A stretch of 64,000 bases of DNA from Pelagibius sp. CAU 1746 (GCF_039839785.1 NZ_JBDOQT010000002.1:832971-896970), one strand, 5' to 3'. Positions 45,040-54,620 are shown, counted from the first letter of the stretch. Made by a program: numbers and translations. The notes: generated from the letters alone by a model not told the origin.

Positions 45040-46221
45040 ATGCCGCCAGGTTTCGATCCCGCGCAGACAGCGGCGAGAGGCTCGCCACCGGTTCGAGACA
45101 TGGCAGAACAGTCGCAGCTCTACGAGGTGTCCGGCCTGGCGCCGGACTGTCTGGAGGCCCTGGTCAGCAGCGGCCTGGTGGATGACGTCGCCGACCCTTC
45201 GAGCCTCGACCCGCGACCCTACCGCTACGCCGAGGGCGAATACATCTGCCGGCGCGGAGACCCGGCCCGCTGCCTCTGGGTCATCGTCACCGGTTCGGTC
45301 GCCATCAAGGAGCATGACCGCACGCTCTTCGTCCGCCGGCGCAGCGAGGTCATCGGCGAGCAGCACCTGGTCGGCAACGGCTATCAGCGGATCTACGACA
45401 TCGTCGCCAACGAAAGCTGCGTCGAGGTTCTGGTCATCGACCGGGAAAAGATCGAGAGTCATCCCGAAGTCGGCGTTCTGTGGAAGAACATCGCCAAGAT
45501 CATCTCCCTGAAGCTGCGTAACGCCAGCCACAAGACCTCTTCGCTCAGCCGGCAGCTGGCCGACGACACCCGCATCCTGCATGCCTACACCAACGAGTAC
45601 GCGCTGAGCCGGCGTCTGCGTGCGGGCGGCGAGCACCAGACCGCCTACGCCGTCGAGCGCGCTATCATCTGGTTCTCCGACATCGTCGACTTCAGCCGCC
45701 ATACCCTGAACAGTACCCCGGACCGCATCGCCGATATCGTCCAACGCTTCTTCAACGCCCAGACGCTCCCGATCCTCCGGCGCGGCGGCCATATCGACAA
45801 GTTCATCGGCGACGGCCTCATGGCCTTCTGGATGCTGCCGGGCAACGGCGGCAACGCCCGCAGCGAATGCGTGGAAGCCCTGCGCGCCGCCGAAGAAGCC
45901 GTCAAGGCGGTCGCCGCCATCAAGATCGGCACCGCGCCGCTGTCACTGCGCGTGGGCCTCCATATCGGCCTGGTGCTGAGCGGCGACTTCGGCTCCACCA
46001 CCCGGCACCAGTTCACCCTCATCGGCCGGGAGGTCAACAAGGCGGCCAGGCTGGAGCAGCTCCATGCCGAGGATATCCTGGAAAGCCCGGAGGACCTGGG
46101 CGCGATCCGCATCAGCCGCGAATTCCAGGAGGAACTGGGCAGCCTCGACCGCAAGAAGTACGCCAGGCGCCTCGTCGCCCGCGCCAAGAACATCGGCGAG
46201 ATGGACGTCTTCACCGCTTAG
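45040..46221 (+). CDS. Cyclic-nucleotide-binding domain fused to class III nucleotidyl cyclase
   Basis: A 393-residue soluble protein. The N-terminal cNMP-binding fold (about 50-160) has YAEGEYICRRGDPARCLWVI then TGSVAIKEHDR. The C-terminal cyclase (about 200-370) has IIWFSDIVDFSRHTL, HIDKFIGDGLMAFW and NKAARLEQLHAEDI, so both metal Asp, the Lys and the Asn/Arg pair are present. Feedback by its own product is possible (inference). The start is the ATG at 45040 after AAGGG; the ATG at 45100 is the alternative. The stop overlaps the convergent permease gene by four bases. Confidence 0.88.
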   Translation: MPPGFDPAQTAARGSPPVRDMAEQSQLYEVSGLAPDCLEALVSSGLVDDVADPSSLDPRPYRYAEGEYICRRGDPARCLWVIVTGSVAIKEHDRTLFVRRRSEVIGEQHLVGNGYQRIYDIVANESCVEVLVIDREKIESHPEVGVLWKNIAKIISLKLRNASHKTSSLSRQLADDTRILHAYTNEYALSRRLRAGGEHQTAYAVERAIIWFSDIVDFSRHTLNSTPDRIADIVQRFFNAQTLPILRRGGHIDKFIGDGLMAFWMLPGNGGNARSECVEALRAAEEAVKAVAAIKIGTAPLSLRVGLHIGLVLSGDFGSTTRHQFTLIGREVNKAARLEQLHAEDILESPEDLGAIRISREFQEELGSLDRKKYARRLVARAKNIGEMDVFTA

Positions 46222-47462
46222 AGGCCGGCCGCCAGCCGCCCGACCTCCAGCACCAAGACCGCGGCGCAGACCAAGCAGCCGCAGAGGCTGATCCAGCGCG
46301 GAAAGGTCACGGCCCCGGCCGGCGCTGGGGCGCGGGCCTTGAGGCGCCATAGCGCGAGGTTCACCGTGGCGAAGATCACCAACGTCACCAGGGAGGTGCC
46401 CCGCGCCAGAGTCTCCAGGGGCAGCAGCAGGGCGAAACCGGCGGTCACCGCCGCGACCGCCAGCGTCGCCACGACGGGGGTGCGCCGGCGCGCATGGATC
46501 TCGGCGAAGAGAGAGGGCAGCCAGCCCTGGGCGCTGAGGCCGTAAAGCACTCGCGCGGCCATGATGATCTGGATGAGGGCGCCGTTCAGCACGGCGACGA
46601 TGGCGACGAGACTGATCCAGGCGCCGGAGCCGCCGGAGGTGCGCTGGATGAAAAGGGCCAGCGGCGCCGGACTGGCCGCCAGTTCGTCGGCCGGCACCGC
46701 CAGCACCGCCGCCAGGCCGACCAGGAAGTAGAGCACCGAGGTCAGGCCGAGGGTCAGCAGGATCGCTCTCGGCAGGGTGCGCTGGACGTCCTGCACCTCC
46801 TCGGCCACGTTGACCATGTCCTCGAAACCGATGAAGGCATAGAAGGCGACGATCCCGGCGGAAAGCAGGCCGAACCACACGCCGCCTTCCAGGGAGGGAA
46901 CGATCTCCGTCCAACGCTGGGGCAGAGTCGCCAGGGCATCGTGGCCGCTCCAGACGACGAAGACCAGCCCGCCGGTCTCCAGCAGCGTGACCGCCGCCGC
47001 CAGCAACGCCGATTCGGTAATGCCCCAGGCCGCCACCGCACCCAGCAGCAGGACCACCGCGACGATGCCGAGCCAAGCGGGAATGTCGACCAGTTCCTGG
47101 AAGTATCCGACGAAACCCCGCGCCAGGGTGGCGCAGGACACCACGCCGGCCAGAATCACCAGCAGGCCGACCCCGAGCGCCAGCCAGCGCAGGCCGAAAC
47201 CTTCGTGGACGTAGACCGCTTCGCCGGCGCTGCGCGGCAGGCGCGAGGACAGCTCTGCGAAGGAGAAGGCGGAAAACGCGACCAGAGCCGCCGCCATCAG
47301 GAAGGCAAAGGGCGCGTGCAGTCCGGCGTTGCCGGCCACCTTGCCGACCAGGGCGTAGATCCCGGCGCCGATGGTGGTGCCCAGGCCGTAGAGCACCATC
47401 AGCGGCAGGTTGAGGCCCCTTTTCAGGGATGGGCCGGGTTTCAGCGATGGTTCACCGGCCAT
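46218..47462 (-). CDS. APC-superfamily amino acid permease
   Basis: A 414-residue membrane protein with 11-12 helices. The APC signature is GLGTTIGAGIYALVG in helix 1 and FYAFIGFEDMVNVAEEVQD in helix 6. Length and motifs fit amino acid or polyamine/cation-coupled transporters. Downstream of the carbonic anhydrase gene with an 18-base gap, so possibly one transcript. Substrate not assigned. Confidence 0.87.
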   Translation of the reverse strand: MAGEPSLKPGPSLKRGLNLPLMVLYGLGTTIGAGIYALVGKVAGNAGLHAPFAFLMAAALVAFSAFSFAELSSRLPRSAGEAVYVHEGFGLRWLALGVGLLVILAGVVSCATLARGFVGYFQELVDIPAWLGIVAVVLLLGAVAAWGITESALLAAAVTLLETGGLVFVVWSGHDALATLPQRWTEIVPSLEGGVWFGLLSAGIVAFYAFIGFEDMVNVAEEVQDVQRTLPRAILLTLGLTSVLYFLVGLAAVLAVPADELAASPAPLALFIQRTSGGSGAWISLVAIVAVLNGALIQIIMAARVLYGLSAQGWLPSLFAEIHARRRTPVVATLAVAAVTAGFALLLPLETLARGTSLVTLVIFATVNLALWRLKARAPAPAGAVTFPRWISLCGCLVCAAVLVLEVGRLAAGL

Positions 47463-47480
47463 GCGCTGCGCGGCCCCCGG

Positions 47481-48077
47481 TTACTTTGCCGGTCTGGGCA
47501 GGGTGCAGCCGAGGTTGCGCAGGCGCCCGTCGCTGAGGCCGTAGACCAAACCGTGCACCAGCAGGGGCTGGCCGCGCTTCCAGGCGTCCTGGACGATGGG
47601 GGTTTCCGCCACCCGCTGCACCTGGGCCATGACGTTCAGCTCGCACAGCCGGTCGAGGCGGGCGCGCTGGTCGGTCAGCTTGTCCAGTTCCGTGGAGCAG
47701 TGCGCGGCGGTGTCGCGGATCGGCTGCAGCCAATGGTCGATGATGCCGTGGCGCTCTCCGTCCACGGCGGCGGCGATGCCGCCGCAGCCGTAGTGGCCGG
47801 TGACGATGATCTCCTGCACCTTCAGCGCCTCTACGGCGAACTGTAGCACCGAGAGGCAGTTGAGGTCGCCCGGGTTCACCAGGTTGGCGACATTGCGGTG
47901 GACGAAGACCTCGCCCGGCTCCAGGCCGGCGATGACGTTGGCCGGCACGCGGCTGTCGGAACAGCCGATCCAGAAGTAGTGCGGCCTCTGAATCTCGGAC
48001 AAGCGCTTGAAATAATTAGGATCATCAGCAACGTGCCTGGCCGCCCACTCGGCGTTGCGCTGTAACAGTTCTTTCAA
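47481..48077 (-). CDS. can: Beta-class carbonic anhydrase
   Basis: A 198-residue zinc enzyme that interconverts CO2 and bicarbonate. Zinc ligands and active-site residues are in IGCSDSRVPANVIAGLEPGE (Cys, Asp-Arg dyad) and VTGHYGCGGI (His, Cys). The C-terminal NVMAQVQRV segment is typical of the Can type. No signal peptide. The start is the ATG at 48075-48077. Confidence 0.95.
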   Translation of the reverse strand: MKELLQRNAEWAARHVADDPNYFKRLSEIQRPHYFWIGCSDSRVPANVIAGLEPGEVFVHRNVANLVNPGDLNCLSVLQFAVEALKVQEIIVTGHYGCGGIAAAVDGERHGIIDHWLQPIRDTAAHCSTELDKLTDQRARLDRLCELNVMAQVQRVAETPIVQDAWKRGQPLLVHGLVYGLSDGRLRNLGCTLPRPAK

Positions 48078-48214
48078 GGCAGAGCCTCCCGTTGCCGTCC
48101 TCTCCGTGCTTGGAGGGCTTCATAGCGGAGAAGCGCCGCCGGGGCCAGCCCCGAGGTCGCCGGAGAAGAAGAGAAAACGGACCCGCCGCCGGCCAACGCG
48201 GGCGGTGGCGAGAT

Positions 48215-48694
48215 CTATCCCTTCCGCCCCAGGCGGTCGAGCAGGCGCAGCAGGTCGCGCTGCTCCTTGTCGGTGAGACCGGCCAGGGTGTCGCGGGAGA
48301 TTTCCGGACCGACCTCGACCAGATCGCGGGCCAGTTCGTGGCCGTCGTGGGTGAGTTGCACCAGGCGGCGGCGGCCGTCGGCGGGGTCGGTGCGCACGGC
48401 GACCAGGCCGCGCTGGGCGAGGCGCTGCACCACGCCCAGCACCGTGGCCGGGTCCATGGCCACCAGATCGCCCAGCCTGGTCTGGGCGATCTCGCGCCGC
48501 TCCAGCAGGGTCACGAGGACAGAGAACTGCTGCGGCGTCAGGTTGCGCGCGCCGATCTTCGACTGGAAGACCTCGCTGGCGTACTGATGGGCGCGGCGCA
48601 GCAGGAAGCCGATCTGCCGCTCCAACCGGTAGTCGGAGGGCGCCTCTGCCTCCGGCGACTCGACCGCCGGCGCGTCTGTGGGAGGCCGGCTCAC
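48215..48694 (-). CDS. MarR-family transcriptional regulator
   Basis: A 159-residue regulator with the MarR winged helix: LTPQQFSVLVTLLERREIAQ, LGDLVAMDPATVLGVVQRLA and the wing RTDPADGRRRLVQLT. It starts with GTG at 48692-48694, overlapping the enamidase-like stop (GTGA), so it is the last gene of the catabolic cluster and the obvious candidate regulator of it. MarR proteins often bind aromatic acids. Confidence 0.88.
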   Translation of the reverse strand: MSRPPTDAPAVESPEAEAPSDYRLERQIGFLLRRAHQYASEVFQSKIGARNLTPQQFSVLVTLLERREIAQTRLGDLVAMDPATVLGVVQRLAQRGLVAVRTDPADGRRRLVQLTHDGHELARDLVEVGPEISRDTLAGLTDKEQRDLLRLLDRLGRKG

Positions 48695-49869
48695 GCGACC
48701 GCCGCCCCAACGACTTCGGCCAGGGTTTCGGCCGGCGGCGTGTTGCGCGAGCGCCCGCAGCGCACCACCCCGTCGATGATGACCATGGAGATGCCCGGCA
48801 GGTCGCCGAGGCGCACCGAGTCCAGCAGCGTCTTGCCGGCGGTGTGCTGGGCCTTGTCCATGATGACGAAGTCCGCCGCCCGGCCGACCTCGACGAGGCC
48901 GCAGTCCAACTCGCGCATCCGCGCGGTGTTGCCGGTGGCAAAGCAGAATACCGTCTCCGCCGGCACCTCGCCGATGGCGGACAAGAGAGAAATCACCCGC
49001 AGGATGCCCAGCGGCTGCACGCCGGAGCCCGCCGGCGAGTCGGTGCCGAGGATGATGCGCTCGGGCTGGCCCAACTCCATGGCCGTGCGCATGGCATAGA
49101 GCGCGGCCAGTTCGTTGCCGTTGTGGACGATCTCCACCGCGCGGCTGCAGCTCTCGCAGAGGCAGCGAATCTGGGTCAGCGGCAGGGCGGTGTGGCCGCC
49201 GTTGATGTGGCCGATGACATCTGCATCCGCTTCCAGCACCACGTCGGCGTCGATCAGGCCGGAACCGGGGATCGAGGGGCCGCCGGTGTGGATGGTGCTC
49301 TGGATGCCGTACTTGCGCGCCCAGGCGACCATCTTCTTGGCCTCCTCGCCCTGCTTCACGCCGCCCAGGCCGACCTCCCCCAACAGCTTCACGCCGGACT
49401 CGGCAAGCTGCTTGAAGTCCTCCTCCTCCATGCCCTTTTCGATCACCGGGGCGCCGGCGTGCACCTTCACCCCGCCGAAGCGCATGTTGGAGAAGGCGCG
49501 CTGGGCGGTGATCGCCAGGGCTTTCAGGCCGACGATGTCCTTGGGCCGGCCCGGCAGGTGCACCTCGCCGGCGGAGATCATGGTGGTGACGCCGCCGTTC
49601 AGGAAGGAGTCGATCCAGTTGATCTGGCTCTGGCGCGGCGTCCAGTCGCCGAAGACCGGGTGCACATGGCTGTCGATCAGGCCCGGCGCCAGGGTGGTGC
49701 CCTTGGCGTCGATGGTCTTGTCGGCACCGCTCGTGTCGACCTCTGCGGCCTTGCCGACCTCGGCGATGCGCCCGTCCACGGCGACGATGGTGTCGGCGTC
49801 GAGAATCGGCTGCCCCAGGTCGCCGGAGAGCAGCAGGCCGATGTTCTTGATGACTAGCTTTTCGCTCAT
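48691..49869 (-). CDS. ena: Enamidase-like amidohydrolase (6-oxo-tetrahydronicotinate opening)
   Basis: A 392-residue amidohydrolase-superfamily metalloenzyme. The metal site GLIDSHVHPVFGD (His68, His70) is followed by TTMISAGEVHLPGRPKDIVG, VKVHAGAPVIEKG, TIHTGGPSIPGS, IGHINGGHTA and IILGTDSPAGSG. These segments closely recall the enamidase of Eubacterium barkeri, which hydrolyses 1,4,5,6-tetrahydro-6-oxonicotinate to 2-formylglutarate and ammonia. Upstream genes for a Mo hydroxylase and a 6-hydroxynicotinate-reductase-like protein support this. The match is from memory of the family, not a search. Confidence 0.75.
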   Translation of the reverse strand: MSEKLVIKNIGLLLSGDLGQPILDADTIVAVDGRIAEVGKAAEVDTSGADKTIDAKGTTLAPGLIDSHVHPVFGDWTPRQSQINWIDSFLNGGVTTMISAGEVHLPGRPKDIVGLKALAITAQRAFSNMRFGGVKVHAGAPVIEKGMEEEDFKQLAESGVKLLGEVGLGGVKQGEEAKKMVAWARKYGIQSTIHTGGPSIPGSGLIDADVVLEADADVIGHINGGHTALPLTQIRCLCESCSRAVEIVHNGNELAALYAMRTAMELGQPERIILGTDSPAGSGVQPLGILRVISLLSAIGEVPAETVFCFATGNTARMRELDCGLVEVGRAADFVIMDKAQHTAGKTLLDSVRLGDLPGISMVIIDGVVRCGRSRNTPPAETLAEVVGAAVA

Positions 49870-49881
49870 GGCAGGTCTCCC

Positions 49882-50583
49882 TTACACCGCCAGATACTGC
49901 TGGCGGACCTCGTCGTTCTCTTCCAGCTCGCGCATGGAGCCTTCGTAGCGGATGTGACCGGTCTCGATGACGTAGGCGCGGTCGCTGACCAGGCCGGCGA
50001 AGTAGAGGTTCTGCTCCGACAGCAGGACCGGGATGCCCTGGGCCTTGATCTCCTTCACCACCTTGATGATCTGCTCCACCACCACCGGTGCGAGGCCTTC
50101 CGAGGGCTCGTCCAGCAGGATGCAGCCCGGGTTGCCCATCAGGGTGCGGGCGATGGTCAGCATCTGTTGCTCGCCGCCGCTGAGCGTGCCGCCGGGCCGC
50201 CGCCGGGCTTCCGCCAAGTTGGGGAAGAGGTCGAACATGTCGTGCACGGTCCAGTTTCGCGTGCCCGCCCGGCCCGGCTGCCGGCCGCAGTCCAGGTTCT
50301 CCTGCACGGTGAGACGGGTGAAGATGCGCCGCTCCTCCGGCACGTAGCCGAGGCCGCGCCGGGCGATGCGGTGCGCCGGCTCGCCCAGGATCTCCTCGCC
50401 GTCGTAGGCGATGGAGCCCTGCGTGACGCGCACCATGCCCATGATCGACTTGATGGTGGTCGACTTGCCGGCGCCGTTGCGTCCCACCAGCACCACGATC
50501 TCGCCCTTGGACAGGGTCAATGAAACGTCGGTCAGGATGTGCGCCTGTCCGTAGTAGCTGTGAATACCCCTGATCTCGAGCAT
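49882..50583 (-). CDS. livF: Branched-chain-type ABC transporter ATPase LivF
   Basis: A 233-residue ATPase with Walker A VGRNGAGKSTTIKSI, signature LSGGEQQML and Walker B GCILLDEPSEGLAP; short, as LivF is. One of two ATPases of the HAAT importer encoded here, which probably takes up the aromatic substrate of the cluster. Twelve bases separate it from the enamidase-like gene. Confidence 0.93.
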   Translation of the reverse strand: MLEIRGIHSYYGQAHILTDVSLTLSKGEIVVLVGRNGAGKSTTIKSIMGMVRVTQGSIAYDGEEILGEPAHRIARRGLGYVPEERRIFTRLTVQENLDCGRQPGRAGTRNWTVHDMFDLFPNLAEARRRPGGTLSGGEQQMLTIARTLMGNPGCILLDEPSEGLAPVVVEQIIKVVKEIKAQGIPVLLSEQNLYFAGLVSDRAYVIETGHIRYEGSMRELEENDEVRQQYLAV

Positions 50584-50588
50584 GGCCC

Positions 50589-51407
50589 TCAGTCCTTGGG
50601 CTTCTTGTCTTGGCCGTAGACCTGACCCTCGCCGAGGTAGGTCTTGAGCACCAGCGGATCGCTGCGGATCTGCCCTGCGTCACCCTCGGCGATCAGCTCT
50701 CCGCGGCTCAGCACGATGATGCGGTCGGCGTGGCTGAAGACGATGTCCATGTCGTGCTCGGTGAACAGCACGGCGACGTCCAGCTCGTGCGCCAGGCGCG
50801 CGGCGAGCCCCATGAGTTCCACACGCTCGCGCGGCGCCATGCCCGCCGTCGGCTCGTCCATCAGCAGGACGCGCGGCTCGTTGCCCAGCGCCACCGCCAG
50901 CTCGACCCGCTTCAGATCGCCGTAGGCCAGCACGCCGCAGGGCCGGTCCGCCTGCCCCGCCATGCCGACCAGGTCGAGCAGTTCCAGCGCCTTGGCGCGG
51001 TGACGGTTTACCGCGCTGCGCGTGAAGGAGAACAGCTCGCGGTCTTGGCTCATCAGCACCATGGCGACGTTCTCGGCCACGGTCATGGAGGGGAAGGTGG
51101 CGGTGATCTGGAAGGTGCGCCCGACGCCGCGCCGCCAGATCTGCGCCGGCGAGCGGCCGACCAGCTCCTCCCCGGCCAGCTTCACGCTGCCCCGGTCGGG
51201 CCTGATCTGGCCGTTCAGCATGTTGAAGCAGGTGCTCTTGCCGGCGCCGTTGGGACCGATGAGGGCCAGCAATTCGCCCTCCGCCACCTTGAAGTTCACG
51301 TCCTTCACCGCCTGCACGCCGCCGAAGGCCTTGCTGAGGCCGCTGACTTCCAGAGCGGGGACGGCCAGTGCCGGCATCCCGGCGGTTTTCGCTTCGGTGA
51401 GGCTCAT
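50589..51407 (-). CDS. livG: Branched-chain-type ABC transporter ATPase LivG
   Basis: A 272-residue ATPase with Walker A IGPNGAGKSTCFNML, Walker B VLLMDEPTAGMAP and switch FTEHDMDIVF. The C-terminal extension is typical of LivG. The ABC signature, normally LSYG-like, reads LAYGDLKR. The start is the ATG at 51405-51407, which overlaps the stop of the fused permease gene (ATGA). Confidence 0.93.
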   Translation of the reverse strand: MSLTEAKTAGMPALAVPALEVSGLSKAFGGVQAVKDVNFKVAEGELLALIGPNGAGKSTCFNMLNGQIRPDRGSVKLAGEELVGRSPAQIWRRGVGRTFQITATFPSMTVAENVAMVLMSQDRELFSFTRSAVNRHRAKALELLDLVGMAGQADRPCGVLAYGDLKRVELAVALGNEPRVLLMDEPTAGMAPRERVELMGLAARLAHELDVAVLFTEHDMDIVFSHADRIIVLSRGELIAEGDAGQIRSDPLVLKTYLGEGQVYGQDKKPKD

Positions 51408-53311
51408 GCGCGCTGCTCCTTCCGGGGGGCGGCCGAGCGCAGCTCGCCGGGCGAGACTTCCAGCTTCAGATACCGCCCGGCGTAGTGCCGCGCCGCACCG
51501 CCCAGCCCTTGCGGGAAGAGCAGCACCAGGGCGACGATGACCACGCCCAGCAGCAGGCGCCAATACTCGAAGGTGATCAGCTCGTCGTGCAGCCAGGTGA
51601 AGGCGGCGGCGCCCACCACCGGACCGGAAAGCGATTCGATGCCGCCCAGCAGCACCATGAGCAGGGCGTCGAAGGAGCGTGGGATCGACATTTCGTCGGG
51701 AAAGACCGAGCCCTTGGAAAAGGCGAAGAGCCCGCCGGCCAGCCCGGCCATGACACCGGCGAAGACAAAGGCGGCGAGTTGCTGGCGCTTGATGTCGATG
51801 CCGATGGCCGCCGCCCGCAGGGCAGAGTCGCGGGTCGCGCGCAGGCCGTAGCCGAAGGGGGCGAAGACCACCCGCCGGATGAGGAAGATGCCGGCCAGCG
51901 CGACCACGAAGGCGATGTAGTAGTAGGCGACGGAGCCCGAGGCCCAGGCCGCCGGCCAGATGCCGAGCAGACCGTCGTCGCCGTTGGTGACGTCCGACCA
52001 CTGGAAGACCACCGACCAGGCGACCTGTGCGAAGGCCAGGGTCAGCATGGCGAAGTAGACGCCGGTGAGGCGCACGCAGAACCAGCCGATCACGAGGGCC
52101 AGCAGCCCCGCGCCCAAGGGCGCCAGCAGCAGCGCCAGCTCGAAGGGCGTGGCGGCGTAGGTGACCAGCAGGGCCGCCGCGTAGGCGCCGCCGCCGTAGA
52201 AGGCGGCATGGCCGAAGGAGACCAGCCCGCCGGTCGACATGAGGAAATGCAGGGAGGTGGCGAAGAGCGCCAGCACCAGGATGTCTGTGGCCAGGACCAG
52301 GACGAAATCGTCAGCCAGCAGCGGCAGCGCCGCCAGCAGCGCCACCAGCGCGGCGACGAAGATCTTGTAGTGCGGGCCCGCCGGCAGCACCACCTGGACG
52401 GCCCCGGTTTCGGCCTTCTGGCCGATGGTCTCCGGCCGGCCCAGCAGGCCGGTGGGGCGGACGATGAGGATCACCGCCATGAGGATGAACATCAGCACCA
52501 GGGTGCCGTTCGGCCAGACCAGAATGCCGAAGGTGTTGAGCTCCGAGATCAGGACTGCGGCCAGAAAGGCGCCGAAGATGGAGCCCATGCCGCCGACCAC
52601 GGTGACCACGAAAACCTCCGCCAGGATGCCGAAGTCCATCAGCAGGTTGGCGTCGCCCTTGGGCAGCTGGATGGCGCCGCCCAGGCCGGCCAGCGCCGAG
52701 CCCAGCACGAAGACGCCGGTGAAGAGCAGCGACTGGTTGACGCCCAGGGCGCCCACCATCTCGCGGTCCTCGGTGGCCGCGCGCACCAGCACGCCCCAGC
52801 GGGTGCGGTTGAACAGCATCCAGAGTGCGAAGAGGACAAGGGGTCCGATGGCGATCAGCGCCAGGTCGTAGGTCGGCATGGGAACGTCGAAGATCCGCAC
52901 GATGCCGGTCAGCCCCGGCGCGCGGGGGCCCAGCAGGTTCTCCGCCCCCCAGAACCAGAAGACCACGTCCTGCACGATAAGGATCACGCCGAAGGTGGCG
53001 ATGAGCTGGAACAGCTCCGGCGCCTTGTAGAGGCGCCGGAGAACAATCGTCTCGACCAGCAGGCCGACGAGGCCGACCGCGAGCGCGGCAACGAGTAGCG
53101 AAAGCCAGAACCCCAGGGCGCCCCCGCCCAGGGCAGCGCCCAGATTGTGCACCAGGGAATAACCGAAATAGGCGCCCAGCATGTAGAAGGAGCCGTGGGC
53201 GAAATTCACCACGCGGGTCACGCCGAAAATGATCGACAGGCCCGAGGCGGCGAGGAAGAGCGCCGAGGCGCTCGCCAGCCCGGAAAGGAACTGAACCAGA
53301 TAGACACCCAT
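51404..53311 (-). CDS. Fused branched-chain-type ABC permease LivH-LivM
   Basis: A 635-residue membrane protein made of two permeases usually encoded separately. Residues 1-295 are LivH-like (LFLAASGLSIIFGVTRVVNF at the start, TVVGGMGSIFGAFLAA). Residues 310-620 are LivM-like (SFGHAAFYGGGAYAAALL, GLRATRDSALRAAAIGID, GSVFPDEMSIPRSFD). The junction is a polar linker around GQKAETGAVQVV. One chain thus supplies both halves of the transport channel. Confidence 0.92.
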   Translation of the reverse strand: MGVYLVQFLSGLASASALFLAASGLSIIFGVTRVVNFAHGSFYMLGAYFGYSLVHNLGAALGGGALGFWLSLLVAALAVGLVGLLVETIVLRRLYKAPELFQLIATFGVILIVQDVVFWFWGAENLLGPRAPGLTGIVRIFDVPMPTYDLALIAIGPLVLFALWMLFNRTRWGVLVRAATEDREMVGALGVNQSLLFTGVFVLGSALAGLGGAIQLPKGDANLLMDFGILAEVFVVTVVGGMGSIFGAFLAAVLISELNTFGILVWPNGTLVLMFILMAVILIVRPTGLLGRPETIGQKAETGAVQVVLPAGPHYKIFVAALVALLAALPLLADDFVLVLATDILVLALFATSLHFLMSTGGLVSFGHAAFYGGGAYAAALLVTYAATPFELALLLAPLGAGLLALVIGWFCVRLTGVYFAMLTLAFAQVAWSVVFQWSDVTNGDDGLLGIWPAAWASGSVAYYYIAFVVALAGIFLIRRVVFAPFGYGLRATRDSALRAAAIGIDIKRQQLAAFVFAGVMAGLAGGLFAFSKGSVFPDEMSIPRSFDALLMVLLGGIESLSGPVVGAAAFTWLHDELITFEYWRLLLGVVIVALVLLFPQGLGGAARHYAGRYLKLEVSPGELRSAAPRKEQRA

Positions 53312-53411
53312 CAGGCGGTCTCGATCATCGATGGTGAGTTCATGAAACGTAAGAAGCCCGCGGCGGAGCAGGCGCCCTCCTGGCGCCCGCTCCCCAAGCG
53401 GCGGCGTGGCC

Positions 53412-54620
53412 TCAACCGCCGCTTGCCGGCCGCAGAGTCTTCACCACATCGTCGGGCGGCAGGTAGTCGCCGCCTTCCTTGTAGCTCCAATCGATCATGA
53501 CGCCCTTGCCGTCCTGCAGCGCCGTGGTGCCGACCCAGGCCCCCATGGTGGACTGATGGTCGATGGCGCGGAACGCCACCGCGCCCGAGGGGGTGTCGAG
53601 TTCCAGACCCTCGAAAGCTGCGACCAGCGCCTCGGTCTCGGTTCCGCCGGCCTTCTCGATCGCCGCGGCGATCGACAGCATGGCGTTGTAGCCGACCAGG
53701 GAGCCGACGCGCGGATAGTCGTCGAACTTCGCCTGATAGGCCTTCACGAAGGCGTTGTGCTCTGGCGTATCGATGGCGTACCAGGGGTATCCGGTGACGA
53801 TCCAGCCTTCCGGCGCCTCGGCGCCGAGCGGATCCAGGTATTCCGGCTCACCGGTCAGGAGGCCCAGCACCGTGCGGTCCTTGAACAGCTCGCGCAGCGT
53901 GCCCTCACGCACGAACTTGGCGAGGTCGCTGCCGAAGGTGACGTTGTAGATGCCGTCGGGCTTCATCGCCTCCAGGGCCTGCGCCTCGGCGGCGGCATCG
54001 ATCTTGAAGAGCGCCGGCCACTGCTCGCCGACGAACTCAACGTCCGGCATCTTGGCCTTCAGCACCTCCTTGAAAGCGGCCACGGCGTCCTTGCCGTAGG
54101 CGTAGTTGGGCGCGATGGTCGCCCAGCGCTTGGCGCCGCTCTTGGCCGCGGCCTCGGCCAGCATGGCGGCCTGCATGTAGGTGCTGGGGCGCAGGCGGAA
54201 GGTGTAGCGGTTGCCTTCCGCCCAGACCAGGGAGTCGGCCAGCGGCTCGGCCGCCAGGTAGAGGCGCTTCTTCTGCCCGGCGTAGGAGCCCAGCGCCAAG
54301 CCGACGTGGGAGAACAGCGAGCCGGAGATCAGCACCACTTTTTCCTTGGTGAAGAGCTCCTCGGCGTAGCGCACCGCCTCGCCCGGCTTGCCCTGGTCGT
54401 CGCGGGAGACGATCTCCAGCGGCTTGCCCAGGACGCCGCCCTTGGCGTTGATCTGCTCGACCGCCAACTCGGCCCCCTGCCTGTAGGGAATGGTAAACGC
54501 CGGCAGGTTCTTGTAGCTGTTGATGTCGCCGATGCGGATGGTTTCCTGTGCGGCGGCGGCACCCGGCAAGACGAGAGAGGCGGCAAGCGCCGCCGCCCCT
54601 AAAATCCTTGTGATCCCCAT
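53412..54620 (-). CDS. Branched-chain-type ABC transporter substrate-binding protein
   Basis: A 402-residue periplasmic binding protein (Peripla_BP_6/LivK type) with a signal peptide ending GAAAA. It has IRIGDINSYKNLPAFTIPYR, QINAKGGVLGKPLEIVSRDD, then KRWATIAPNYAYGKDAVAAF. Relatives bind amino acids, amides or aromatic acids; context favours an aromatic or heterocyclic acid. A strong AGGAGG precedes the ATG at 54618-54620. Confidence 0.9.
   Translation of the reverse strand: MGITRILGAAALAASLVLPGAAAAQETIRIGDINSYKNLPAFTIPYRQGAELAVEQINAKGGVLGKPLEIVSRDDQGKPGEAVRYAEELFTKEKVVLISGSLFSHVGLALGSYAGQKKRLYLAAEPLADSLVWAEGNRYTFRLRPSTYMQAAMLAEAAAKSGAKRWATIAPNYAYGKDAVAAFKEVLKAKMPDVEFVGEQWPALFKIDAAAEAQALEAMKPDGIYNVTFGSDLAKFVREGTLRELFKDRTVLGLLTGEPEYLDPLGAEAPEGWIVTGYPWYAIDTPEHNAFVKAYQAKFDDYPRVGSLVGYNAMLSIAAAIEKAGGTETEALVAAFEGLELDTPSGAVAFRAIDHQSTMGAWVGTTALQDGKGVMIDWSYKEGGDYLPPDDVVKTLRPASGG

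Noticed and set aside
48215-50683. 822-codon minus-strand frame spanning MarR, the enamidase-like gene and livF
   Set aside because: Only the last 159 codons are a real gene (MarR). The rest is an out-of-frame reading of two well-supported genes.
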